The position numbers were made by a program, and so were the translations under genes. DNA of 64,000 nt from Candidatus Aminicenantota bacterium (GTDB lineage: Bacteria > Acidobacteriota > Aminicenantia > S016-38). The DNA is taken from positions 1-64,000 of the forward strand of contig JAMOUJ010000009.1 in NCBI GenBank assembly GCA_027068075.1, in the 5' to 3' direction. Of the stretch, positions 19,275 through 28,048 are shown in pieces (the first letter of the stretch is position 1; each line of letters opens with the position of its first letter). Below the pieces are notes generated by a model, which made no database searches, had not been told where the DNA came from, and saw nothing but the letters and a program-made list of their open reading frames with translations.

Positions 19275-20604
19275 TTTCCTTAAACTGCCTGGAGATCAAC
19301 CCCAGAATCCGAAGGTAAAAATCCCCAAACTGGAGGGAGGGTTCAAACTCCGTCCCCTCGTGCCATTCGTTGAAGGTGGAGGCCAGAAGCCACTGGGGCC
19401 TCAGGGCCAGGATGGGTCCCAGAAGGTCCTCCGCCGTTCGGCCACGACGCCGGGGGATGTAGACCCTTCCTCCGCAGGCCCGGCGGTTGTCAAACCCCGG
19501 AAAAACCGGGTAAAAATAGGGCTTCCCCGTCAGGATTCCCAGGGCCATGGCCCAGCGGAAAAACTCCATTCGGAGTTCCGTCCCGGCGAAAAACAGGGGG
19601 AGGTAAAAATAAAGGGCTTCAAAAAGGTCCCCGTAGGAAGGGTCAAGAAAATTGCCCACGGGGAAAACCTCAATCCCCTGGCGGGCCAGTTCCGAAAAAA
19701 GAACCCTCCAGAATCCTCTGGGAAGTTGATGGGCGGCGTAGAAGAAAACTACGGGTTTGCCTTCAATCCTTATGTAAAGGGGACCGTAAAATTCCTCCAG
19801 GGCACCCTTTATCACCTCCGCCCCCTCCAGGGGGGAAATCTCCCCGGGATAGTCCGGAAAGGGAAAGGAAAGGGCGTAGCGAAAACCCTGGGTCTCCGCC
19901 ACATCCACGAAGGCCCTTATGCCCTTCCAGGATGGGGAGGACGGACCGAAGCAGGCCAGGATAAACCCGTCCAGGCCTGCGGAGACGGCCCATTCAATGT
20001 GTCGGGCAACAACCTCCGGGTCCCGGGAGTCGTAGGCTCCCAGCACCGGGGTGTGCGAAGAGGCCAGATCTCCCCTATCGGGGTCGTGCCCGCATAAATC
20101 CCAGTGGAACCACCGGCCGGAGGGCCCCCGGGGATTTCCGTACCAGGGATAGTAAAAGGAATACACTCCGGGGGGAAGTTGGTATCTTCCGGCGGCCTCC
20201 ACATCCCGGGCAGGAATTTCCAGGTTGAAAACCTTCCTGTTGAAGGTGTTCCCATGGAGACGGTTTTCCAGGATCACTTCCCGTCCCCCCGCCGTAAATT
20301 TTAAAAACAGATCCCCAAGGTCTCCCTTCTCCGTGGTTATCTCCACCCGCCGTGGGAGGTCGTAAAGATACAGGGTCAGGGAAATGCTGGCCCTTCTGCC
20401 CGGAGGCTGGTTCAAAAGGAGGGCATCGGGAAGACAGCGAAGACCGGGGTAATCGGGTTTTATCCCACGGCACAGGGCTATCCTGGCCCGGGAAAACCTC
20501 ATCACCGCCCAGTCGCTGGAGGAATCCAGGTGTAGGTTTACCCTTTTAAAACCAAGGGGAAAAAGGCCAATGGCGAAAAGCAAAAAGGAAACAACCCCCC
20601 TCAT
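19255..20604 (-). CDS. Secreted GH99-like (endo-mannosidase-like) protein
   Basis: 449 aa; signal peptide, VYSFYYPWYGNP, PVLGAYDSRDPEVVARHIEWAVSAGLDGFILA, TFNEWHEGTEFEP. Confidence 0.78.
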   Translation of the reverse strand: MRGVVSFLLFAIGLFPLGFKRVNLHLDSSSDWAVMRFSRARIALCRGIKPDYPGLRCLPDALLLNQPPGRRASISLTLYLYDLPRRVEITTEKGDLGDLFLKFTAGGREVILENRLHGNTFNRKVFNLEIPARDVEAAGRYQLPPGVYSFYYPWYGNPRGPSGRWFHWDLCGHDPDRGDLASSHTPVLGAYDSRDPEVVARHIEWAVSAGLDGFILACFGPSSPSWKGIRAFVDVAETQGFRYALSFPFPDYPGEISPLEGAEVIKGALEEFYGPLYIRIEGKPVVFFYAAHQLPRGFWRVLFSELARQGIEVFPVGNFLDPSYGDLFEALYFYLPLFFAGTELRMEFFRWAMALGILTGKPYFYPVFPGFDNRRACGGRVYIPRRRGRTAEDLLGPILALRPQWLLASTFNEWHEGTEFEPSLQFGDFYLRILGLISRQFKENEPIRR

Positions 20605-20610
20605 ATTTAA

Positions 20611-20616
20611 ATTTTA
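20611..20616 (-). promoter_or_regulatory. Leaderless -10 (TAAAAT) of GH99-like gene
   Basis: TAAAAT-TTAAAT-ATG(20604), exactly 6 nt. Confidence 0.5.
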
Positions 20617-20620
20617 CCAC

Positions 20621-21364
20621 TCAGTCCCGGCGGAACATCTGAAAGAGACGGAAAAGTTCCTCCAAACCCACCTCCTCCGGCCTCAGCCTCCTGTCCAGCC
20701 CCTTGAGTTTATCCGGAGGATAAAAGGCCTTCAGGTTGTTGTAAATGGTTTTTCTCCTCTGGGAGAAAACCCTCCTGAGGAATTCCTCCATTTCCTCCAG
20801 CGGAAAATCAAAGAGGGGGGACGGTCTCCTTTGGAATACCACGAAACCCGAACGAACCCTGGGGGGAGGTGCGAAGGCTCCGGGGGGGACGCTGAACTTC
20901 AGGGAAGGTTCGTAGAAATTGTAAAGGAGAAGGGAGAGGGGGGAGGCCTTCCTTCCCCGGGGAGAGGTGAACTTTTCCGCCAGTTCCCATTGAAGCAAAA
21001 AGCAACCGGCGGAAAAACGCCTCCAGTTTTGAAGGAACTTCCTCACCAGGGGGGAGGAAATGTAGTAGGGAAGGTTTCCGGCACAAACCCCTTCCTGGAA
21101 GAAATCCCACGGGATTTCCAGGGCATCCCCTTCCACCACCCTTACCCTTTCAAGTCCTGCCTTCTTCAGAAGGGAGACGGCCTCGGGGTCCTTCTCAACG
21201 GCAAATACTTCGGAGGCTTTTTTCACCAGATAGCGGGTGAGGTTGCCCGGTCCCGCCCCTATCTCAAGAACGGGTTTGCCCTCCAGAGGGCATTCCCTAA
21301 CTATCCTCTCAAGGTAGGATTTCTCGTGGAGAAAGTGCTGGCCCAGGCTTTTTTTGGGCTTCAT
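20621..21364 (-). CDS. rsmA: 16S rRNA dimethyladenosine transferase
   Basis: 247 aa; KKSLGQHFLHEKSYLERIV, VLEIGAGPGNLTRYL, NLPYYISSPL. Confidence 0.95.
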   Translation of the reverse strand: MKPKKSLGQHFLHEKSYLERIVRECPLEGKPVLEIGAGPGNLTRYLVKKASEVFAVEKDPEAVSLLKKAGLERVRVVEGDALEIPWDFFQEGVCAGNLPYYISSPLVRKFLQNWRRFSAGCFLLQWELAEKFTSPRGRKASPLSLLLYNFYEPSLKFSVPPGAFAPPPRVRSGFVVFQRRPSPLFDFPLEEMEEFLRRVFSQRRKTIYNNLKAFYPPDKLKGLDRRLRPEEVGLEELFRLFQMFRRD

Positions 21365-22641
21365 CGGGAAATTTCTTCCAGAAATTTCCTTCCGGAAGGG
21401 GTTATTATGATTTCATCCCGGGATGGGCCGGTGGAGACGAACCATATGGGAAGGGAAAGGTGTTCCTCTACGAATTTCAGGTAGTCCAGGGCTTCGGGGG
21501 GAAGTTCCTCCAGGCGCTGGATTCCTCTGGTGGGCTTCCTCCATCCCCGAAGGGTCTCGTAAACCACTTCCACCCTTTCCAGAAGGTAGGGCTCCGGTGG
21601 AAAGACCTCCAGGGGTTTCCCGTCCAGTTTGTACTCCACGCCGACTCTGATGGAATCAAGCCCGTCCAGGACATCAAGTTTCATGAGGGCCAGACCAGAA
21701 AAACCGTTGACCATGGCGGAATATTTCAGGGCCACCAGGTCAAGCCATCCGCACCGGCGGGGTCTTCCGGTGGTAGCCCCGAACTCTCCTCCCCTTTCTC
21801 TTATCCTTTCCCCCACGGGACCGTCCATCTCCGTGGGAAAGGGTCCCTCCCCCACCCGGGTGGTGTAAAACTTTCCTATTCCCAGCACACGATCCACGAA
21901 CCTGGGGGACAGTCCGGAACCTGCGCTGATCCCCGCCGCCGAGGAATTGGAGGAGGTCACATAGGGGTAGGTCCCGAAGTCCACATCCAGCAGGGTTCCC
22001 TGGGCTCCCTCAAACAGGATGTTTTTCCCTGCCCTCCGATAGGAGTTTACGAAATAAGGCCCGTCCACCATCATGGGAGAAAGTTTTTCCCCCCAGGACA
22101 GGAGTTCGTCCACCAGGTTTTCGTCGGGGGATTCCTCCCGGTATTTCTCACCAAAGAGAATTTCCAGTTTTTCCTCCAGAACTTCCCTGTGGAGAAGATC
22201 CCCCACCCTTATCCCCCGGCGGCCGTACTTGTCCTCGTAGGCGGGACCTATGCCCTTTCCGGTGGTGCCGATTTTCTTATCTTTACGCCGGGCCTCGGAG
22301 ATTTTCTCCACCCGCCGGTGAAGGGGAAGAACCACATGGGCGGTTTTGCTTATTTTGAGATAGGATTCCACCTCCACCCCCGCCCGGCGGAGTTCCTCCA
22401 TTTCCCGAAAGAGGGTGGGAGGATAGATCACGGTGCCGTTCCCTATGAGGGAGACCACCCCCCTGACTATTCCGGTGGGAATGGTGTGAAGGACGATCTT
22501 CCTTCCTCCTTCCACCACCGTGTGCCCGGCGTTTTCTCCGCCCTGATACCGGACCACCAGACTGAAGTGGGGCGAGAGGATGTCAATTATTTTTCCCTTT
22601 CCCTCATCCCCCCACTGGGCTCCAACTACCACGAGATTCAT
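21361..22641 (-). CDS. purA: Adenylosuccinate synthetase
   Basis: 426 aa; VVGAQWGDEGKGKIIDIL, GGENAGHTV, GTTGKGIGPAYEDK, TTGRPRRCGWLD. Confidence 0.98.
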   Translation of the reverse strand: MNLVVVGAQWGDEGKGKIIDILSPHFSLVVRYQGGENAGHTVVEGGRKIVLHTIPTGIVRGVVSLIGNGTVIYPPTLFREMEELRRAGVEVESYLKISKTAHVVLPLHRRVEKISEARRKDKKIGTTGKGIGPAYEDKYGRRGIRVGDLLHREVLEEKLEILFGEKYREESPDENLVDELLSWGEKLSPMMVDGPYFVNSYRRAGKNILFEGAQGTLLDVDFGTYPYVTSSNSSAAGISAGSGLSPRFVDRVLGIGKFYTTRVGEGPFPTEMDGPVGERIRERGGEFGATTGRPRRCGWLDLVALKYSAMVNGFSGLALMKLDVLDGLDSIRVGVEYKLDGKPLEVFPPEPYLLERVEVVYETLRGWRKPTRGIQRLEELPPEALDYLKFVEEHLSLPIWFVSTGPSRDEIIITPSGRKFLEEISR

Positions 22642-22723
22642 CTTGAAAATTCTACCAGAAGCCCATCCCCATGGGAAGGACTCCGACGGTTCCCAGGACT
22701 CCCCGGGATTTAAAAGGAAGAAC

Positions 22724-23353
22724 TCAGTTCAGTTTGGAAAGGTCTATTTTCTCCAGAAGGTCCCAGAGAAGTTTCAGGTCCGAGGGGCTCTTCAGGTTGC
22801 TTCCCTGGAGGGTTATAACATACCTGTTTTTGTAAACCAGGGAAAGGTTCCCCTCCTGGTTGTCCTTGTCGTATTCCTCCACGCCCACCAGACCGTCCTT
22901 TTTCACTATCTTCTGGTATCCGTGCTCGTCCTCCCTTTCTATTCCCATGTTCACCATTCCAAGAACGGGCATAAGGGCCACCTTGGCTCCGGCGGTATCG
23001 GTAATGCTCACATGGACCTTTATGCCGTCCCGGGTATACTCGGCGGAGGCGGTGGAATAACTCAAACCCGAAGCGGCCATCTTCTGGCCCTCCAGGTTGG
23101 CCCTCTTCCATCCTTCCACCTCCGGCAGAGCCTCCTCCAGGGCCTTAAAGTCCATGACTTTGACTTCCTTGACTTCCTTAGCCTTCTGCTGAGTCTGCTC
23201 CGCCATTTCCTTCATTCCCTTGGCCATTTTTTCCATCTGGTTTTTCAACTGTTTAACTGCCCTCTCGGCCTGTCTTTCTTCCCTTGATTTCCCACAAAAA
23301 CCAGTAAAACCGACGAGAATCAGAATTCCAACTATTCCCAGAAATTTCTTCAT
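22724..23353 (-). CDS. Predicted lipoprotein of unknown function
   Basis: 209 aa; MKKFLGIVGILILVGFTGFCGK lipobox-like signal; SD AGGAGGT. Confidence 0.75.
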   Translation of the reverse strand: MKKFLGIVGILILVGFTGFCGKSREERQAERAVKQLKNQMEKMAKGMKEMAEQTQQKAKEVKEVKVMDFKALEEALPEVEGWKRANLEGQKMAASGLSYSTASAEYTRDGIKVHVSITDTAGAKVALMPVLGMVNMGIEREDEHGYQKIVKKDGLVGVEEYDKDNQEGNLSLVYKNRYVITLQGSNLKSPSDLKLLWDLLEKIDLSKLN

Positions 23354-23405
23354 GTTAACCTCCTATAATGTCCCCTGGATTATACCAGAGAAACAAAACA
23401 TTCTA

Positions 23406-24830
23406 TTATCCGGCCAGTTCCTTCAAGGTTTCCACCAGGAGTTTCCAGAACTTCTCCACGCTGGCTATTTCCACCTTTTCGTCGGGGGAATGGGGAAATC
23501 TTATGGTAGGACCGAAGGAAATCATCTCCATGTGGGGATAGTTCTTGCCTATGATTCCGGTCTCAAGCCCTGCGTGGATGGCGGTCACCTCCGGCTCCTT
23601 TCCAAAGAGTTTTCTGTAAACCTCCTTCATCTTGCGGAGAAGTTCGGAATCGGGGTTGGGGGTCCAGCCGGGATATCCCGGGGGCTGATGGGTTTCAGCC
23701 CCGGCCAGATCACCCAGGGCCTTCAATTGCTTGCACACGAATTCCAGGGAGGAGTTTATGGAACTTCTGCTGGATTCAACCACCTCCACTTCCTTCTCCT
23801 GGGACCTGACCACCGCCAGATTAGTGGAGGTTTCCACGAGACCCTTCATGGCAAGGCTCATGGCCAGAACCCCGTGGGGAAGGCTCATGAGGAAGTCCAC
23901 TATTTTCTTAGTTTCCTCCAGGACCTCTCCTCCCTGGGCCGGGGAATATTCTATGCGAACATCCGGATCCGAGTACTTCAATTCCTCCTTGACCTCTTCC
24001 AGGACCTTCTCCACCGCCGCCTTCACATCCTTTTCATCGGCAAAAATAACCGCCCTGGCTTCCCGGGGAATGGCGTTCCTTTTGTTTCCTCCCTCAATTT
24101 CGGATATTTTAACCCCGTCTATTTCGTAGAGGACCCTGGCCAGAATCCTAATGGCGTTACCCCTCTGGAGATGGATGTCCACTCCGGAATGGCCGCCCTT
24201 GAGACCGCTCACCTTCACTTCAAAGGCGTCCCCTTTCGCTTTCCTGCGGCTAACCGGGAGTTTAAAGATGGTATCCCTTCCCCCGGCACACCCTATAAAG
24301 AAAACCCCTTCGTCCTCGCTGTCCAGGTTCAGCAGGTATTTTCCCTTCAGCCAGTTGGGCTTTAGGTTGGAAGCCCCGGTAAGTCCGGTCTCCTCGTCCA
24401 CGGTGAGTAAAACCTCCAGGGGACCGTGAACTATGCTATCGTCCTCCAGCACCGCCAGGGCCGCCGCCACGCCTATTCCGTTGTCCGCCCCCAGGGTGGT
24501 GCCGTCGGCGGTAATCCACCCGTCTTCCCTTTTCACCCTTATGGGGTCCTTCTCAAAATCAAAATCCACATCGGAATTCTTTTCGCACACCATGTCAAGA
24601 TGAGCCTGAAGAACCACGCCGGGGGCCCCTTCGTGGCCCGGTGTGGCCTTTTTCCTTATGAGGACATTTCCCACCTCGTCCACCTCGTATTCCAGGCCCT
24701 TTTTCTTAGCGAAGTTGATCACATATTCCCTTATTTTTTCCTCGTTTTTGGAACAACGGGGGATTTTTCTTATTTCGTCAAAATGCTTCCACAGCAATTC
24801 CGGTTTCAAGCCTTCAAATACCTTATCCAT
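23406..24830 (-). CDS. pepD: Aminoacyl-histidine dipeptidase / M20 metallopeptidase (PepD-like)
   Basis: 474 aa; VLQAHLDMVCEKN, LGADNGIGVAAALAVLED, TVDEETGLTGA, GGHSGVDIH. Confidence 0.93.
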   Translation of the reverse strand: MDKVFEGLKPELLWKHFDEIRKIPRCSKNEEKIREYVINFAKKKGLEYEVDEVGNVLIRKKATPGHEGAPGVVLQAHLDMVCEKNSDVDFDFEKDPIRVKREDGWITADGTTLGADNGIGVAAALAVLEDDSIVHGPLEVLLTVDEETGLTGASNLKPNWLKGKYLLNLDSEDEGVFFIGCAGGRDTIFKLPVSRRKAKGDAFEVKVSGLKGGHSGVDIHLQRGNAIRILARVLYEIDGVKISEIEGGNKRNAIPREARAVIFADEKDVKAAVEKVLEEVKEELKYSDPDVRIEYSPAQGGEVLEETKKIVDFLMSLPHGVLAMSLAMKGLVETSTNLAVVRSQEKEVEVVESSRSSINSSLEFVCKQLKALGDLAGAETHQPPGYPGWTPNPDSELLRKMKEVYRKLFGKEPEVTAIHAGLETGIIGKNYPHMEMISFGPTIRFPHSPDEKVEIASVEKFWKLLVETLKELAG

Positions 24831-24878
24831 GGTTCACCTCCAAATTTAGAATTTAGATGATAAAATCTTCCGTGTCAA

Positions 24879-26015
24879 ATGAATAAGAACCTCTGGAAAA
24901 TTTCCGCCTCCACCTTTCTCCTATACGGAGGATTGGCCATCCTGGTCTATTTTTCCCTGTTTCTCAAGGAAATAGGCCTCAACAACGCCCAGATTGGCTT
25001 GATAGTTTCTCTCTTCTCCTGGACCGCCCTTTTCTCAAGGCCCTTCGGCGGAAGGATAGCCGATGCCTTTAGCCCGAGGACCCTTCTCCTCCTGGGGGCT
25101 TCCCTTTTCTCCCTTTCCCTTTTTGGCCTGGCTCTGGCCGGGAGGAACATATCCCTCATCGTGGCCCTGCGGGTGGGGTCCGGTCTGGGCTTCGCCTGGT
25201 ACGGTCTGGGTTCCCTCCTTCAAAGCGTGGAGGGAGAGAGGCTGGAAAAATTCACAGGAAATGTTTCCACCGTGGCGGTTTTCTACCTCCTCCCCTATTT
25301 CTTTTTCCCGTACCTGGGCATAAAAATAGCAAGGAAATTCGGGTTCCCATGGATGTTCGCCGCCGCCGGTTTGAGCGCCCTGGCCTCCATTCCGTTCATT
25401 CTTTCTCTGAGGGGCCACAAAAGGGAGAAAAGGGCCCGGGGAAGGCTCAGGATAACCCCGGGGGTGGGCTTCCTGGGCCTGATGAACTTCCTCATGGGAT
25501 GGAGCGTCAACATAGCCTTTCCCTTTATTCCCCTGGTAGAGAAGGTTCGTCCCGGGGTGGAAACGGGTTTCTTTTTCACCATGGTATCGGCGGTGGCGGT
25601 CCTCATCAGGGCCTATCTTGGGAGGAAACTTCCCTTCTGGGGAAAACCCCTGGCCTTTCTTCCCGGATTTGCAGGCTTTGCCCTGGGCTTCCTCCTGGCC
25701 TCCTTTGCCAGAACCACCCTCCAATTCCTGGCCGTGGGTTTTCTGGTGGGAATCGGGGTGGGCATCGTATATCCCAACATAACCTCCATAACCCTGAAAA
25801 CCGCCCAGGAAGAGCATCGGGGCCTTATCATGGGATTCGTCTCCTCCATGGGAGACCTGGGCTTCTGCACGGGTCCCATAATCTTCGGCTACCTCTCCTA
25901 CCGCATGGGACTCATCCCCTCCTTCCTCTTGTGGGGAATATTGATAGGCACCGCTTCCCTGGCTTCCTATCTCCTCCTTTCAAAGAGCGTGAAATGCAGG
26001 GAGGAGGTTTCCTAA
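24879..26015 (+). CDS. Major facilitator superfamily transporter
   Basis: 378 aa; about 12 TM segments, SRPFGGRIADAFSPRTLLLLGASLF. Confidence 0.88.
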   Translation: MNKNLWKISASTFLLYGGLAILVYFSLFLKEIGLNNAQIGLIVSLFSWTALFSRPFGGRIADAFSPRTLLLLGASLFSLSLFGLALAGRNISLIVALRVGSGLGFAWYGLGSLLQSVEGERLEKFTGNVSTVAVFYLLPYFFFPYLGIKIARKFGFPWMFAAAGLSALASIPFILSLRGHKREKRARGRLRITPGVGFLGLMNFLMGWSVNIAFPFIPLVEKVRPGVETGFFFTMVSAVAVLIRAYLGRKLPFWGKPLAFLPGFAGFALGFLLASFARTTLQFLAVGFLVGIGVGIVYPNITSITLKTAQEEHRGLIMGFVSSMGDLGFCTGPIIFGYLSYRMGLIPSFLLWGILIGTASLASYLLLSKSVKCREEVS

Positions 26016-27220
26016 TTGTTGGCTTCCACCACCGCCTTCATGAGGCGATCCAGGTAGTCGGGAAACACCGAGGTAATTCGGCTCCAGTTGGGGGTAAGTG
26101 GTATGGCCAGGGGATCCTCCAGGAACTGCTCACAGGCGATCCTCAAGGCGTTGCCGAAGGTTTCCACCGCCAGTTCCTCCTGGTGACGGTCAAAACTCAG
26201 GGCGTTTATCATGGCGTCGGCGTGAAACCGGGCCAGCATGTCCTCGGCTATCCTCAGGTATGTGGTTCTGAGGGTTAAAAGCCTTCCCTCGTTGACGATG
26301 ACTCCCCGGGCGGAAAGGTTTCTGAGGAGGTTCACGGCGATGTCCACCGCCATCTTGTGGAGACCCGTGTTGGGGTTGTCCTTGGAAAGGGGCTGGTGCT
26401 TGTGGTCGTATCTTTCGCAGAGTTCCACCTGGACAATCCTCTTTATGGCCACATTCCTGTAGACCTCGCTTAGGATCCCCACTTCCAATCCCCAATCCCC
26501 GGGAATCCTTATAACCCTGGCCAGGTCTGCCTTCATGGCGAACTCCCCCGCCAGGGGATAGCGGAAACTGTCCAGGTAGTCCAGGAAGGGATGACCTCCG
26601 GTTATGGTTTTCAAGGCCCTTATGAGGGGTATGAGGAAAAGCCTGGTCACCCTCCCGTGGATTTTGTGGGAAAAGCGGGCGTAAAATCCCTTGCTGAACT
26701 CAAAGCCTATGTGGGGGTTGACCACGGGATAAATAAGCCTGGAAAGCATGGTGTGGGAATAGGTGAGTATGTCGCTGTCGTGGAGGGCTATAACATCGGT
26801 TTCCCCCTGACCCAGAAGCAGGCCCACCCCGAACCACACGGCCCTTCCTTTCCCATCGGGGCCCACATAAAGGTCCGCATCCTCCAGTTCCTTGATGAGC
26901 GTTTTCACCTGGGGATGCTCCAGCCACAGGACCGTGATCCTGTAGGGATACTCCCTGATTTCCCTCTTTACCCTGAGAAAATCCTCCTCTCCTGCCTTTC
27001 CCAGGACTATGAGAACCTGGTTTATGTAGTTGACTTCGCTCAAAAGGGCCATGATGTGCTTCATGGCGGGTTTCTGATAATCGGAGTAGGTGGCCGGAAT
27101 CAGGAGAGAGGTCCTTATTTTTTTTGAATATCTCTCCAGTTCCTCCTCTATCACCTTCGTTCCGGTGTTCCCCAGAAGGTGGAGGGTGGTTATTACTCCG
27201 GTTTGATATATGTCTGCCAT
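26012..27220 (-). CDS. Glucosyl-3-phosphoglycerate synthase-like glycosyltransferase
   Basis: 402 aa; LLIPATYSD, DLYVGPDGKGRAVWFGVGLLL, IALHDSDILTYSHTMLSRL; paired with an MpgP-like phosphatase. Confidence 0.82.
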   Translation of the reverse strand: MADIYQTGVITTLHLLGNTGTKVIEEELERYSKKIRTSLLIPATYSDYQKPAMKHIMALLSEVNYINQVLIVLGKAGEEDFLRVKREIREYPYRITVLWLEHPQVKTLIKELEDADLYVGPDGKGRAVWFGVGLLLGQGETDVIALHDSDILTYSHTMLSRLIYPVVNPHIGFEFSKGFYARFSHKIHGRVTRLFLIPLIRALKTITGGHPFLDYLDSFRYPLAGEFAMKADLARVIRIPGDWGLEVGILSEVYRNVAIKRIVQVELCERYDHKHQPLSKDNPNTGLHKMAVDIAVNLLRNLSARGVIVNEGRLLTLRTTYLRIAEDMLARFHADAMINALSFDRHQEELAVETFGNALRIACEQFLEDPLAIPLTPNWSRITSVFPDYLDRLMKAVVEANN

Positions 27221-28032
27221 TTTTCACCTCCCTCAATTTCTTTTAAGATTTCTTCCACGGCCCTGGACCATCCTCGGGCCGCTTTTTCCTCGTAAGTTCT
27301 CAGGTGGGGTATCCGTTCCTTCATTTTCCTGGAGGTCTCCGGGGTGGCGGATACCAGGACCGGAAGGTCCGCCATCTCAAGCATTTCAAGGTCGTTGGGA
27401 CTGTCCCCCAGGGCTATTATAAGGTGTCCATCAAGGCCCGAAGCCTTCAGAACCTGCTTCAAGGCAGAAGATTTGCTGTGATTTCCGGTGAGGTGATAGA
27501 AAATACCGCCCTTCTGGACCCTCAAGCCCCGGCGCTTCGCCTCCTCCTCAAGGGAAGGAATTACATCCTCGTTCTCCGGAAGGAAGGGGACATCCCACTC
27601 CCTCCTCGCAGCCAGACGGGCCAGATGGGGAGGCAGGCCGGTGAGGGCGACCACTTCCTCCAGGGGCAAGGAGTGCAAGTAGGAAAACTTCACCCCGTAT
27701 TTCCGAGAAAACTCCTCCATGAAATCCAGGAGGTCTTCAAAGGGAACCCCCAGGGGAATCTCGTAGAACTCCCCTTCAAAAAAGGGTTCCTTTCCCCGGT
27801 CAAGGAGAAAAGCCCTGGGAATGTAGCCGGCTCCTCCGTTTTCCACCACGAAGGGGTGGTTTATATCCAGGAGTTTTTGAAAGTGAAGGGTCTCCCCCAG
27901 GGTTTTGCTGGTGGCTATTATCAGGGGAATCCCCTGTTCCTTCAGTCTCTTAAGGGTTTTCTTAGCCTCCTCAAACCGGTAGTTTTCGTCCAGAAGGGTG
28001 TTGTCCAGGTCTGTGATTATCAAAAACCTCAC
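27193..28032 (-). CDS. Mannosyl/glucosyl-3-phosphoglycerate phosphatase-like HAD hydrolase
   Basis: 279 aa; FLIITDLDNTLLDENY, VVENGGAGYIPRAF, ALGDSPNDLEML; GTG start. Confidence 0.87.
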   Translation of the reverse strand: MRFLIITDLDNTLLDENYRFEEAKKTLKRLKEQGIPLIIATSKTLGETLHFQKLLDINHPFVVENGGAGYIPRAFLLDRGKEPFFEGEFYEIPLGVPFEDLLDFMEEFSRKYGVKFSYLHSLPLEEVVALTGLPPHLARLAARREWDVPFLPENEDVIPSLEEEAKRRGLRVQKGGIFYHLTGNHSKSSALKQVLKASGLDGHLIIALGDSPNDLEMLEMADLPVLVSATPETSRKMKERIPHLRTYEEKAARGWSRAVEEILKEIEGGEKWQTYIKPE

Positions 28033-28037
28033 CGGAA

Positions 28038-28044
28038 TATTTTA
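28038..28044. promoter_or_regulatory. Shared bidirectional -10 element TATTTTA
   Basis: + TATTTT (28038-28043) 5 nt before ATG 28049; - TAAAAT (28044-28039) 6 nt before GTG 28032; - strand -35 TTGAGG at 28067-28062 with 17 nt spacer. Confidence 0.55.
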
Positions 28045-28048
28045 GTCC

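Noticed and set aside
21460-22713. 417-aa plus-strand ORF antisense to purA
   Set aside because: Same artefact; purA motifs on the minus strand are unambiguous.
24841-24881. MFS gene as a leaderless start
   Set aside because: TAAAAT is 12 nt from ATG, giving a short ~6-nt leader rather than a leaderless transcript; kept out of the count.
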